DNA of 10,354 nt from assembly GCA_003133185.1 (NCBI GenBank), contig PKWF01000283.1, forward strand, positions 1,452-11,805, written 5' to 3'. This DNA comes from Vulcanimicrobiota bacterium (GTDB lineage: Bacteria > Vulcanimicrobiota > Vulcanimicrobiia > Vulcanimicrobiales > Vulcanimicrobiaceae). Below are positions 1 through 8,400 of the stretch, in pieces (within the stretch, counting starts at the first letter, position 1; each line of letters opens with the position of its first letter). The notes beneath the pieces were generated by a model. It was not told the origin of the DNA, ran no database searches, and saw nothing but the letters and a program-made list of their open reading frames with translations. Position numbers and translations under genes: made by a program.

Positions 1-866
<866 letters not shown>

Positions 867-981
867 TCCGCTCAGGACTGCGCTCGCTTTGCTCGCTTGT
901 CGCTAAGGAATTTTGAAGAACCCTGCAAAGACGAGCGGGGATGCCGCCCGAGCGGTTAACCTGAGAATAAGCGAGGGCGGC
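867..981. other. Intergenic spacer thiC-HAD with short direct repeat
   Basis: This 115-base spacer follows the thiC stop. It contains a direct repeat of GCTCGCTT (882-889 and 891-898), then AAGGA at 905-909, then the left arm and loop of the inverted repeat listed separately. No U-tract follows any hairpin, so I see no clear intrinsic terminator for thiC. The segment looks like a repeat-derived spacer, but whether it recurs in the genome cannot be told from one window. Confidence 0.45.
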
Positions 982-989
982 ATGCCCCG
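936..989 (+). repeat. GC-rich inverted repeat covering the HAD start codon
   Basis: The left arm CGGGGATGCCGCCC (936-949) pairs with GGGCGGCATGCCCCG (975-989). This gives 14 Watson-Crick pairs with a single bulged G at 984 and a 25-base loop (950-974). The right arm contains the ATG at 982-984. In mRNA the start codon and the bases just upstream would be inside a stable stem. No T-run follows, which argues against an intrinsic terminator. It could be a translational control hairpin or a remnant of a dispersed palindromic repeat; the sequence alone does not decide. Confidence 0.7.
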
Positions 990-1479
990 AGTCTGCGCGG
1001 TGCTCTTCGATCGCGACGAAACGATCGTGGTCGACGTGCCATTCAACGCCGACCCGCAGCGCGTCGAGCCCGCGCCGAACGCGCGCGCGCTGCTCGACCG
1101 GCTCCGCGCCGCCGGTCTGCCGCTGGCCGTCGTGAGCAATCAGAGCGGCATCGGTCGCGGAATCCTCACCCGCGAAGCGGTCGATGCCGTCAATCGTCGC
1201 GTAGACGAGCTGCTTGGTCCCTTCGCCGGATTCTTCGTGTGCCCGCATTCCCCGGAGGACGCGTGTGAGTGTCGCAAGCCCAAGCCGAAACTGATTCTCG
1301 ATGCGGCGCGGGCGCTTGGCGTGGATCCGGCCTGCTGCGTGGTCGTCGGCGATCGCGAGAGCGATGTCGAGGCGGCGCAAAACGCCGGCGCAATCCCGTT
1401 ACGAGTCGATGGAACCCACGGTTTGGCCGCGGCGGTCGAACGTATTCTTTACTGGGTTGAGGGGCCTTCGAGCCAATAG
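982..1479 (+). CDS. HAD-family phosphatase, GmhB-like (heptose/histidinol-type)
   Basis: A 165-residue cytoplasmic HAD phosphatase. Motif I is FDRDET (nucleophile D10, acid/base D12), motif II is VSNQSGIGRG (S52), motif III lies in CRKPKPK (K99-K103) and motif IV is VVVGDRESDVEAAQNAG (D124, D128). CPHSPEDACEC (87-97) matches the zinc-binding loop of GmhB and HisB-N, so D-glycero-D-manno-heptose 1,7-bisphosphate 7-phosphatase or a close relative is most likely. GmhB usually has DRDG where this has DRDE. The ATG at 982 was chosen because it places motif I at the normal distance from the N-terminus. An in-frame TTG at 913 with AAGGA three bases upstream would add 23 residues unlike the family. 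No other heptose-pathway gene is nearby, so the substrate is inferred. The last 30 bases overlap the convergent transglycosylase gene. Confidence 0.85.
   Translation: MPRVCAVLFDRDETIVVDVPFNADPQRVEPAPNARALLDRLRAAGLPLAVVSNQSGIGRGILTREAVDAVNRRVDELLGPFAGFFVCPHSPEDACECRKPKPKLILDAARALGVDPACCVVVGDRESDVEAAQNAGAIPLRVDGTHGLAAAVERILYWVEGPSSQ
1449..1479. terminator. Palindromic overlap of two convergent genes, possible bidirectional terminator
   Basis: The 31 bases shared by the two gene ends form an imperfect palindrome centred on 1464. Most positions from 1450 to 1478 pair with their mirror base, with G-T wobbles at 1461/1467 and 1458/1470 and mismatches at 1456/1472 and 1452/1476. The two stop codons (TAG at 1477-1479 on plus, TAA at 1451-1449 on minus) lie symmetrically. 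Position between convergent genes fits a two-way terminator, but there is no strong T-tract, and the tight centre would need a small loop. The structure is seen; the terminator role is inferred. Confidence 0.4.
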
Positions 1480-2090
1480 GCGAGGTCGGCTCCGCGAACT
1501 GGCGGCGTGACGGCGTAGGCGTTGGCCGGAAGACGAACGGTTCTCGAAAGGCGCTGCCACGTTTCCAGTACGCGTACGACGTAGTTTTGCGTTTCGTCAA
1601 ACGGCGGAATGCCGCCGTACTCGCTCACCGCTTTCGGCCCGGCGTTGTAGGCGGCAAAGACGAGATCGTAGTGCTTCGTTCCAAACCGCCCGACTAAGCC
1701 ACGAAGATAGCGCGCGGCACCGGAGATATTCTGTGCCGGGTCGTGCGGGTTAACGCCGAGCAGCGCCGCCGTACCCGGCATGAGCTGTCCGAGACCGATG
1801 GCGCCGGCGCGCGAAAGGGCGTGCGTGTGCCAGCGGGATTCGACCGTAACGATGGCCACGAGCATGTTGGCATCGATGCGCCAGCGTACCGCGTTGAGGA
1901 GCACACGGCGCGCCAGATCCCGGCTTTGCCAACGCGGGAGCTGCGGATTGATGTGGCTCAGAACTCCGGCGTAGACGGCGACGGCAATGGGCGTAGCGGG
2001 TACCGCTCGATTGGCCGCTTGCGCCGGAAGCAGCAGGGGCCCTATAGAAAAGCCGACCGTAGCCAGGAGGCTCAGAATAGTCCTGCGCAT
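1449..2090 (-). CDS. Secreted lytic transglycosylase, SLT/GH23 domain
   Basis: A 213-residue protein that likely cleaves peptidoglycan between MurNAc and GlcNAc, forming 1,6-anhydroMurNAc. Residues 1-25 form a signal peptide (Arg-Arg, hydrophobic core, then PAQA). The SLT domain spans about 70-180. It has the catalytic glutamate in VTVESRW (E84), then GAIGLGQLMPGTA (96-108), NISGAARYL (121-129) and AAYNAGPKAV (146-155) followed by YGGIPPFDETQNYV. All are family-1 transglycosylase hallmarks. The ATG at 2090 was chosen because the signal peptide begins there. The same frame stays open far upstream, but that part lacks family features and lies antisense to the propeller gene. No clear Shine-Dalgarno precedes the ATG, so a leaderless start is possible. 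The C-terminal YWLEGPSTQ nearly matches the end of the convergent HAD protein. Confidence 0.92.
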   Translation of the reverse strand: MRRTILSLLATVGFSIGPLLLPAQAANRAVPATPIAVAVYAGVLSHINPQLPRWQSRDLARRVLLNAVRWRIDANMLVAIVTVESRWHTHALSRAGAIGLGQLMPGTAALLGVNPHDPAQNISGAARYLRGLVGRFGTKHYDLVFAAYNAGPKAVSEYGGIPPFDETQNYVVRVLETWQRLSRTVRLPANAYAVTPPVRGADLAYWLEGPSTQ

Positions 2091-2093
2091 ATG
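2088..2093. other. Shared CATATG: head-to-head start codons
   Basis: The palindromic hexamer CATATG holds the ATG of the transglycosylase on the minus strand (2090-2088) and the ATG of a 49-codon frame on the plus strand (2091-2093). If both are used, the genes abut with no spacer, and each gene's promoter and leader must lie inside the other. AGGAGG at 2065-2070 is about 20 bases from the plus ATG, too far for a normal ribosome site. Confidence 0.4.
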
Positions 2094-2240
2094 GGGCCGG
2101 TGGGTTCGCGTCGCGCTCTCGCCGTCCTTCTGTTCCTGTTCATCGTAATGTGTGGAATGATCGCGTGGTCTCAGTGGTATGCAATTCACGTGAACGTTCC
2201 GATGTATCAAGCGAAGCACCAGGCCGCACCCGCACACTGA
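2091..2240 (+). CDS. Putative 49-residue single-pass membrane microprotein
   Basis: I do not recognise a family. The frame encodes an N-terminal Arg-Arg (7-8), then a hydrophobic stretch of about 18 residues (9-26, containing ALAVLLFLFIVMCGMIAW), and a short polar tail rich in His, Gln and Ala ending QAAPAH. This looks like a single transmembrane helix with the N-terminus in the cytoplasm and the tail outside. It ends 35 bases before the first propeller gene on the same strand, so it could be the first gene of that operon. Against it: no good Shine-Dalgarno at the ATG, and the start abuts the transglycosylase start. A GTG at 2100, three codons in, is an alternative with GGGG a few bases upstream. 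The frame could also be chance. Confidence 0.4.
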   Translation: MGPVGSRRALAVLLFLFIVMCGMIAWSQWYAIHVNVPMYQAKHQAAPAH

Positions 2241-2260
2241 TTCGCGATGCTTTGATTTAA

Positions 2261-2268
2261 AGAAGAGG
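2261..2268 (+). promoter_or_regulatory. Ribosome binding site of first propeller gene (start-deciding)
   Basis: AGAAGAGG lies seven bases before TTG 2276 and only one base before the in-frame TTG at 2270. Normal spacing therefore favours 2276 as the start. Both choices give the same signal peptide apart from two residues. Confidence 0.55.
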
Positions 2269-2275
2269 TTTGGAG

Positions 2276-5200
2276 TTGATCGTTCCCTTGCTGCTTGCGG
2301 CGTCGCTTTACGCGGCAAATCCCGTCGCATCACCTTTGCCGCCGTCGCCGCTGCCTCCGAGGCCGGCGGCGTCGGTTTCCCCGTCGCCGGCACCGTCGCC
2401 CACGCCGACGCCTGGGCCTCCCTTTGCAAACATGACCTGGCGTGAGATCGGTCCCGCCGGCGGCGGAGGCCGCGTTGCGGCGGTTGCCGGTTCGGCGACG
2501 GATCCCAAACTCTATTACGTCGGCGCCGCGGGCGGCGGAGTTTGGAAATCGGCCAATAGCGGGCAAACGTGGGCTCCCGTCTTCGACGATCAGGACGTTG
2601 CGGCAATCGGTGCGGTAACGATCGATCCAACCGACAACGATACGGTCTGGGTTGGAACGGGGGAAGGCAATCCGCGTAACGACGTGAGTTATGGCAACGG
2701 CGTTTACAAGACGACCGACGGCGGCGATCACTGGACCAATACCGGCCTCAAGGAGACGAAGTACATCACGCGGATCGTGGTCGATCCTCGCAATCACAAC
2801 CACGTCGCCGTTGCCGCATTGGGCGACACTTTCAGCGATAGCCCACAGCGCGGCATTTACGTTACCGACGATGGCGGAAAAACTTGGAAGCAGACGCTCT
2901 ACGTCGGGCCGGAAAGCGGTGCATCGGACCTTGCCATGGACCCGCAGGACCCGAGCGTGCTCTACGCCGGCATCTGGAAGTTCCAGCGCCGGCCGTGGAC
3001 GTTCGTCAGCGGCGGAGAAGAGGACGGCATCTACAAGTCGACCGACGGCGGCGCCACTTGGACGGAGCTCGTGGGACACGGTTTGCCGGCGAGTCCGATG
3101 GGGCGCATCGGTTTAGCCGTCGCGCCGAGCGACGGCAACCGCGTCTATGCGGTGATTGAATCGAAGGCCGGCGTGCTATGGCGATCCGACGATGCCGGCG
3201 CCAACTGGACGATGGTCAGCGACAACTCGTCGGTCGATGCGCGTCCCTTCTACTTCTCGCACGTCGCGGTCGATCCGAAGAACGCCGACCGCGTCTACGC
3301 GGTTTCCTTTCAGCTGATGCTGAGCACCAACGCCGGAAAAACGTTCAAACCGGTCGCGCAGTCGGTGCACGTGGACTATCACGCTATTTGGATCGCACCG
3401 AACGACCCGTCGCGAATCATGACGGGCGAGGACGGCGGCTATGCCCTTACGCTCGACGGCGGCGATAACTGGTTCTTCTCGGCCAACTTGCCCATCGGCC
3501 AAGTCTATCGCGTCGGGCTCGGCAACGATAATCCATATACGGTTTGCGCCGGTCTGCAAGACAACGGCGCCTGGTGCGGGCCTTCGAACTCGCTCGATCC
3601 TTCCGGCATTCAGAACAAGGCGTGGATCGCTTCGTCAGGCGGCGACGGGGAATGGAGCATTCCCGAACCCGACGATCCGAACTGGCTGTGGTCGGACTCT
3701 CAGAACGGCTCGCTTACCGTTTACAACCGCGTGACGCAAGATCAGTGGTCGGCACAGCCCTACCTTCAGACGGGTAAAGAGTCGTGGGAACTCGCGACGA
3801 GCAAGTATCGATTCAACTGGGAATCGCCGCTCGCATTCGATCCTTGGCGCAAGAACGTTGCCTGGTTCGGTGGCAGCGTCGTCTTCCAAACGACCGATCG
3901 CGGAAGATCCTGGCGCACGATCAGCCCCGACCTCACCCGCAATCTCAAATCGCACCAGCAGCCCGCGGGCGGCCCGATCACGAACGACGTTTCCAGCGCG
4001 GAATACAGCGACACGATTCTCGACATCGAAGGCTCGACGAGAACCAGGGGCGAGATTTGGGTCGGTACCGACGACGGGCTCGTTCAGTTGACACGCGACG
4101 GCGGAAAACATTGGGCCAACGTCACGCCTCCGGGAGCGCCCGAGTTCGCGCGCTTTGCAACGGTCGCGCCCTCGACGCTCGTGGCGGGGACCGCGTACGC
4201 GATCGCCGACGGACATTATACCGGCGACAATGCGCCGTACGCCTTCGTCACTCACGATTACGGCAGCCACTGGGCGAAGATCGTCGCCGGCCTACCGGCC
4301 GATCAGTGGGTTCGCGCAATTCGGCCCGACATCAGGAATCGCAACATCGTCTATCTCGGAACCGAGGAGGGGATGTGGATTTCGTTCGACGGCGCGGCGA
4401 GCTGGCAATCGTTCAAAAACGGCCTGCCCCCGGTCTCCGTTCACGACATTCGCTTGCAGCCGCAATACGACGACCTCGTCATCGCGACGCACGGGCGCGA
4501 CGTCTTTATCATGGACGATATGACACCAGTGCAAGAGCTTATGGGAGCGGTCGCGCAAAAAAGCCGGCTCTTTGCTCCGCCAGTCGCCTACGAGTGGTCG
4601 TTACATCCCAACGACGACGGCGTCTACACGAACTACGCTGCGGACAACCCGCCGTACGGCGTGACGATCACCTTCTATCAAGCGCAGCCTCAAAAAGATG
4701 CGCCGAGGATCGACATCCTCGACAGCTTCGGCCGCGTGATCCGCACGATCTCCGGAACTCACAAAGTCGGCGGTAAGGACCGCCCCTACGTTCCGAATAA
4801 AGCCGGCTTGAACCGTTACACCTGGGATTTCAACGTCAACGGGCCGGTAAAGTGGAACGGTGAGACGCAGGACTTTCTAAACCCGCAGACCGGACCGGGA
4901 GTCGTACCGGGGCTCTATTCCGTGCGCTTGACCCTTTCGGGGCGAACCTACGTGCAGCGTGCTAAAGTCGAGCCGGACCCGCGTTCGGCGTTCACGCAGG
5001 CCGAGTATCAGCGCAGCTTCGACGAGTCGATGCGTCAGATGTCCCACCTGTCGCAAATCAACACCGTGCTCAATACGCTCGACGACCTCAAGAAGTCGCT
5101 CGACACCGCGCTTGCCGCTGCAAAGAAGGCGAACAACGTCGCGTTGACGGCGAAGCTCGAGGACGTGTCGAAGGCGCGGCAGACGCTCTCTAGTTCCCTT

Positions 5201-5455
5201 GCCGTGAACGTTCGAGGTGAAGGTACGGAGGACGAGACGGCATTGCACGAAGACATTCTCGGGGCGTTTCAGAGCGCGCAGGGCCTCGTAACGCCGGCGG
5301 TTGTGAACATCCTGTCGCGCGTCGACGTGGAATACCGCGATGGTATAAACCGCTACGATGCGTTCGTGACGGGCGTATTACCGGGTATTAACACGGCGTT
5401 ACAACAAGCCGGCATGAAACCACTGTCGCCCGCCAAAGAAGTAAAGGCGCTGTAA
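2276..5455 (+). CDS. Secreted sortilin/VPS10-like BNR beta-propeller protein, copy 1
   Basis: About 1059 residues. The start is a TTG with a well-placed ribosome site. Residues 1-14 form a short signal peptide (IVPLLLAASLYA), followed by a linker of about 35 residues rich in Pro, Ser and Ala. Then come Asp-box (BNR) repeats of the S/T-x-D-x-G-x-x-W type near residues 91, 145, 196, 254, 303, 349, 391, 538, 605, 658 and 702, as in VPS10/sortilin propellers. The family signature DLVIATHGRDVFIMDD begins near 733. A beta-rich region follows, and then a helical segment of about 905-990 with coiled-coil character. Such proteins are often named glycosyl hydrolases automatically, but I see no sialidase RIP motif or catalytic set, so a ligand-binding or scaffolding role outside the cytoplasm is safer. 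It is translationally coupled to its paralogue downstream. Confidence 0.85.
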   Translation: MIVPLLLAASLYAANPVASPLPPSPLPPRPAASVSPSPAPSPTPTPGPPFANMTWREIGPAGGGGRVAAVAGSATDPKLYYVGAAGGGVWKSANSGQTWAPVFDDQDVAAIGAVTIDPTDNDTVWVGTGEGNPRNDVSYGNGVYKTTDGGDHWTNTGLKETKYITRIVVDPRNHNHVAVAALGDTFSDSPQRGIYVTDDGGKTWKQTLYVGPESGASDLAMDPQDPSVLYAGIWKFQRRPWTFVSGGEEDGIYKSTDGGATWTELVGHGLPASPMGRIGLAVAPSDGNRVYAVIESKAGVLWRSDDAGANWTMVSDNSSVDARPFYFSHVAVDPKNADRVYAVSFQLMLSTNAGKTFKPVAQSVHVDYHAIWIAPNDPSRIMTGEDGGYALTLDGGDNWFFSANLPIGQVYRVGLGNDNPYTVCAGLQDNGAWCGPSNSLDPSGIQNKAWIASSGGDGEWSIPEPDDPNWLWSDSQNGSLTVYNRVTQDQWSAQPYLQTGKESWELATSKYRFNWESPLAFDPWRKNVAWFGGSVVFQTTDRGRSWRTISPDLTRNLKSHQQPAGGPITNDVSSAEYSDTILDIEGSTRTRGEIWVGTDDGLVQLTRDGGKHWANVTPPGAPEFARFATVAPSTLVAGTAYAIADGHYTGDNAPYAFVTHDYGSHWAKIVAGLPADQWVRAIRPDIRNRNIVYLGTEEGMWISFDGAASWQSFKNGLPPVSVHDIRLQPQYDDLVIATHGRDVFIMDDMTPVQELMGAVAQKSRLFAPPVAYEWSLHPNDDGVYTNYAADNPPYGVTITFYQAQPQKDAPRIDILDSFGRVIRTISGTHKVGGKDRPYVPNKAGLNRYTWDFNVNGPVKWNGETQDFLNPQTGPGVVPGLYSVRLTLSGRTYVQRAKVEPDPRSAFTQAEYQRSFDESMRQMSHLSQINTVLNTLDDLKKSLDTALAAAKKANNVALTAKLEDVSKARQTLSSSLAVNVRGEGTEDETALHEDILGAFQSAQGLVTPAVVNILSRVDVEYRDGINRYDAFVTGVLPGINTALQQAGMKPLSPAKEVKAL

Positions 5456-5457
5456 TG
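5443..5457 (+). promoter_or_regulatory. Ribosome site and TAATG stop/start overlap coupling the two propeller genes
   Basis: AAAGG at 5443-5447 sits seven bases before ATG 5455. The stop TAA (5453-5455) and the ATG share the A at 5455. This arrangement is typical of translational coupling, so the two paralogues should be made from one mRNA in linked amounts. Confidence 0.7.
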
Positions 5458-8400
5458 CTCGTTTCGACGATACTCCTTGCGGCCGCGGCCTACGCGAATC
5501 TGTCGTGGCGTTCGATTGGACCCGCGATCGCGGGCGGCCGCGTCGCCGCAGTTGCGGGAACCCCGCAAGACGACCAGCTCTACTATCTCGGAACCGCCGG
5601 TGGCGGCGTGTGGCGCTCGGTCAACGGCGGTGCGACCTGGCAGCCCGTCTTTGATAAGCAGGCGGTTTCGGCGATCGGCGCGGTCGCCATCGATCCGACC
5701 AACGAGCGCGTAGTCTGGGCGGGGACCGGCGAGGCGAACCCGCGCAACGACGTCAGCTATGGCGACGGACTTTACAAATCGAGCGACGGCGGAAAGACCT
5801 GGCGGCGTGCCGGCTTAGCCGGCGTTTGGAGTATCTCGCGCATCGCGATCGATCCACGAGATACGCGCCACGTCGTCGTCGGCGCGTTCGGCGATCCGTT
5901 CAAAGACTCAACGAATCGCGGAGTCTACGTTACGTTTGATGGCGGAGCAAGCTGGAGCAAGTCGCTCTATCTCAGTCCGGCGAGTGGTGCGAGCGACGTT
6001 GCGATCAATCCGGCTGATCCAAAGATTGTCTACGCCGGTATGTGGCACTTTCGCCGCGTCCCTTGGACCTTCACCAGCGGCGGCCCCGACGGTGGGCTCT
6101 ACAAGTCCACCGACGGCGGCCGCACGTGGAGAAAGCTTAGCGGCCACGGATTGCCGCAGGGACTCACCGGTCGTATCGGCTTGGCGATCGCGCCTAGCCG
6201 TCCGAGCCGGATCTTTGCGCTCATCGAAGCGGCGGGTGGAATTCTATGGCGTTCCGACGACGCCGGCGCGCGCTGGAAAATGACCAGCGACGATACGCTC
6301 GTCGATCAGCGTCCATTTTACTTCACGCACATTGCGGTCGACCCAAAAAATCCCGATCACGTCTACGCGGTTTCGGAGATGCTCTCCGAGAGCAAAGACG
6401 GCGGCCGCAAGTTCAAGGAGATCGCTAAGGACGTTCACGTTGACTATCACGCGATCTGGATCGCTCCGAACCAGCCCAAGCGGATCATCACCGGTGAAGA
6501 TGGCGGATTCGCACTTACGACCGACCTCGAACACTGGTCGTTTTCGCGGAATCTAACGATCGGCCAGATCTATCACGTCGGTCTCTCCAACGAAAACCCG
6601 TACGCCGTCTGCGTGGCCTTCCAGGATAACAACGGTTTTTGCGGCCCGTCGAACTCGCTCGACGACCAAGGCATCCTCAACCGCCATTGGATCAACGTCG
6701 TCGGCGGCGACGGAATGTGGACGGTTCCCGACCCAATCGACCCGAATTACATTTGGGCCGATCTCGAGGACGGGGCGGTCACTCTTTTCGATCGCAGGAC
6801 CGGCATCAGCCGCTTCATTCGTCCATACGATTCATTTCCGGGAAGCTTTCTCGGGCCGTTTGACTTGAGCAAGGCTGCATACCGCTTCAATTGGGACTCT
6901 CCGATTGCGTTTGCCCCTTGGGACGGCCACATTGCGTGGTTTGGCGGGAACGTCGTTTTTCAGTCGACCGATCGCGGCGAAACGTGGCGGCCGATCAGCC
7001 CGGATCTTACGCGCAATATTACGGAGCACCAACTGCCCTCCGGAGGGCCGCTGGCGAAGGACGTCTCCGGGGCCGAGTACTCCGACACGATCCTCTATAT
7101 CGAGGGTTCCTCGATAGACCAGGGCGAGATTTGGGTTGGAACCGACGACGGCTACGTGCAACTGACGCGCGACGGCGGGTCGCATTGGCAAAACGTTACA
7201 CCGCCCGGAGCGCCGCAGTTCGCTCGCTTCGAAACGGTCGCGCCGTCGCCGCTAGTTGCCGGAACGGCCTACGCCGTTGCGGATAACCATCGCATGGGAG
7301 ACTACGCTCCTTACGTCTACCTCACTCACGATTACGGCGCACACTGGACGAAGATCGTCGATGGGCTGCCGGGCGATCAGTACGCCCGCACGATCCGTCC
7401 CGATACTCGCAACCCGTATCTGCTCTACGCGGGAACCGAAAACGGTCTTTGGATTTCGCTCGACAACGGCGCTCGTTGGCAAGACTTCCGAATCAATCTG
7501 CCTGCCGTCTCGGTGCGCGACATCCGCATCCAACCCAATTTTAACGACTTGGTCATTGCGACGCACGGACGCGACGCATGGATTCTCGATGACCTCGACT
7601 CCGTGCAGCAGCTCGGCAACGCACAGCGCGCCGGAGCCATGCTCTTCACACCGCGGATGGCCTACGAGTATCACTACCATTCCAACGATCCCGGAATCTA
7701 CACACAATTCGCAGGCGACAATCCGCCAAAGGGTGCGATTGTCGATTTTTATCAGACAGCGCCGCAGAAGAAAGCGCCTTTGTTGCAAATTCTCGATGCC
7801 GCCGGCGCCGTCGTTCGCACCGTGAGCGGCACGCATAAGGTAAAAGGCAAAGAAGAGCCATACGTTCCCAACAAAGCCGGCATCAACCGTTACGTTTGGG
7901 ACTTCACGGAGGACGCGCCGGCGAAGTGGCATGGCGCCGCGCGTGAGGAGTACCAAGGGCCCAAGACCGGTCCGACCGTCGTGCCGGGAGCGTATGCCGT
8001 TCGCCTAACGATGGGTGCGCAAACGCTGACGCAAAGGCTTACGGTGAAACCCGATCCGCGCGACCAATGGACGCAACAGCAGTACGAATCCGGTTATGCC
8101 TACGCACGCAAGTATTCGACGATCTACGGAAAGATCGACGAAGTTCTCAACAACCTGGACACGATCAAGAAGTCGCTGACGCGCGTCGCCGCGTCGGCGA
8201 AGAACGATGCAGCAATTGCAAGCCAGGTTGCCGCCGCGCAGCAAAGCTGGGGCCCAGTATTCGCCGCATTCACCGCCGACTACAAGAACGACGAGGATTC
8301 GATCCAGCGCGGGGGTTCGCTGCGCGAATCGATTCCGCGCACCGGCTTCGGTGGCCCGCAGCTTCCACCTACGGCAGCGCAGCTCGATTACGCGAGGCGC

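Noticed and set aside
913..981. Extension of the HAD gene to a TTG start at 913
   Set aside because: It would add 23 residues unlike the family ahead of motif I, and AAGGA is only three bases from the TTG. It remains a weaker alternative to the ATG at 982.
936..989. Intrinsic terminator of thiC
   Set aside because: The stem is strong, but the loop is 25 bases long, no T-tract follows and the right arm contains the next gene's likely start codon.
1449..2630. Long minus-strand reading frame of 393 codons reaching upstream of the transglycosylase
   Set aside because: The signal peptide and family homology begin at 2090. The extra upstream part is Arg/Pro-rich, antisense to the propeller gene and the microprotein frame, and has no family features.
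2330..3079. Minus-strand frame of 249 codons opposite the first propeller gene
   Set aside because: Shadow of repeat-rich GC-rich coding sequence; its Arg-rich tail is the reverse of the Pro-rich linker codons.
3784..4776. Plus-strand frame of 330 codons inside the first propeller gene
   Set aside because: It is highly Arg-rich, matches no family and lies in another frame of a confident coding region.
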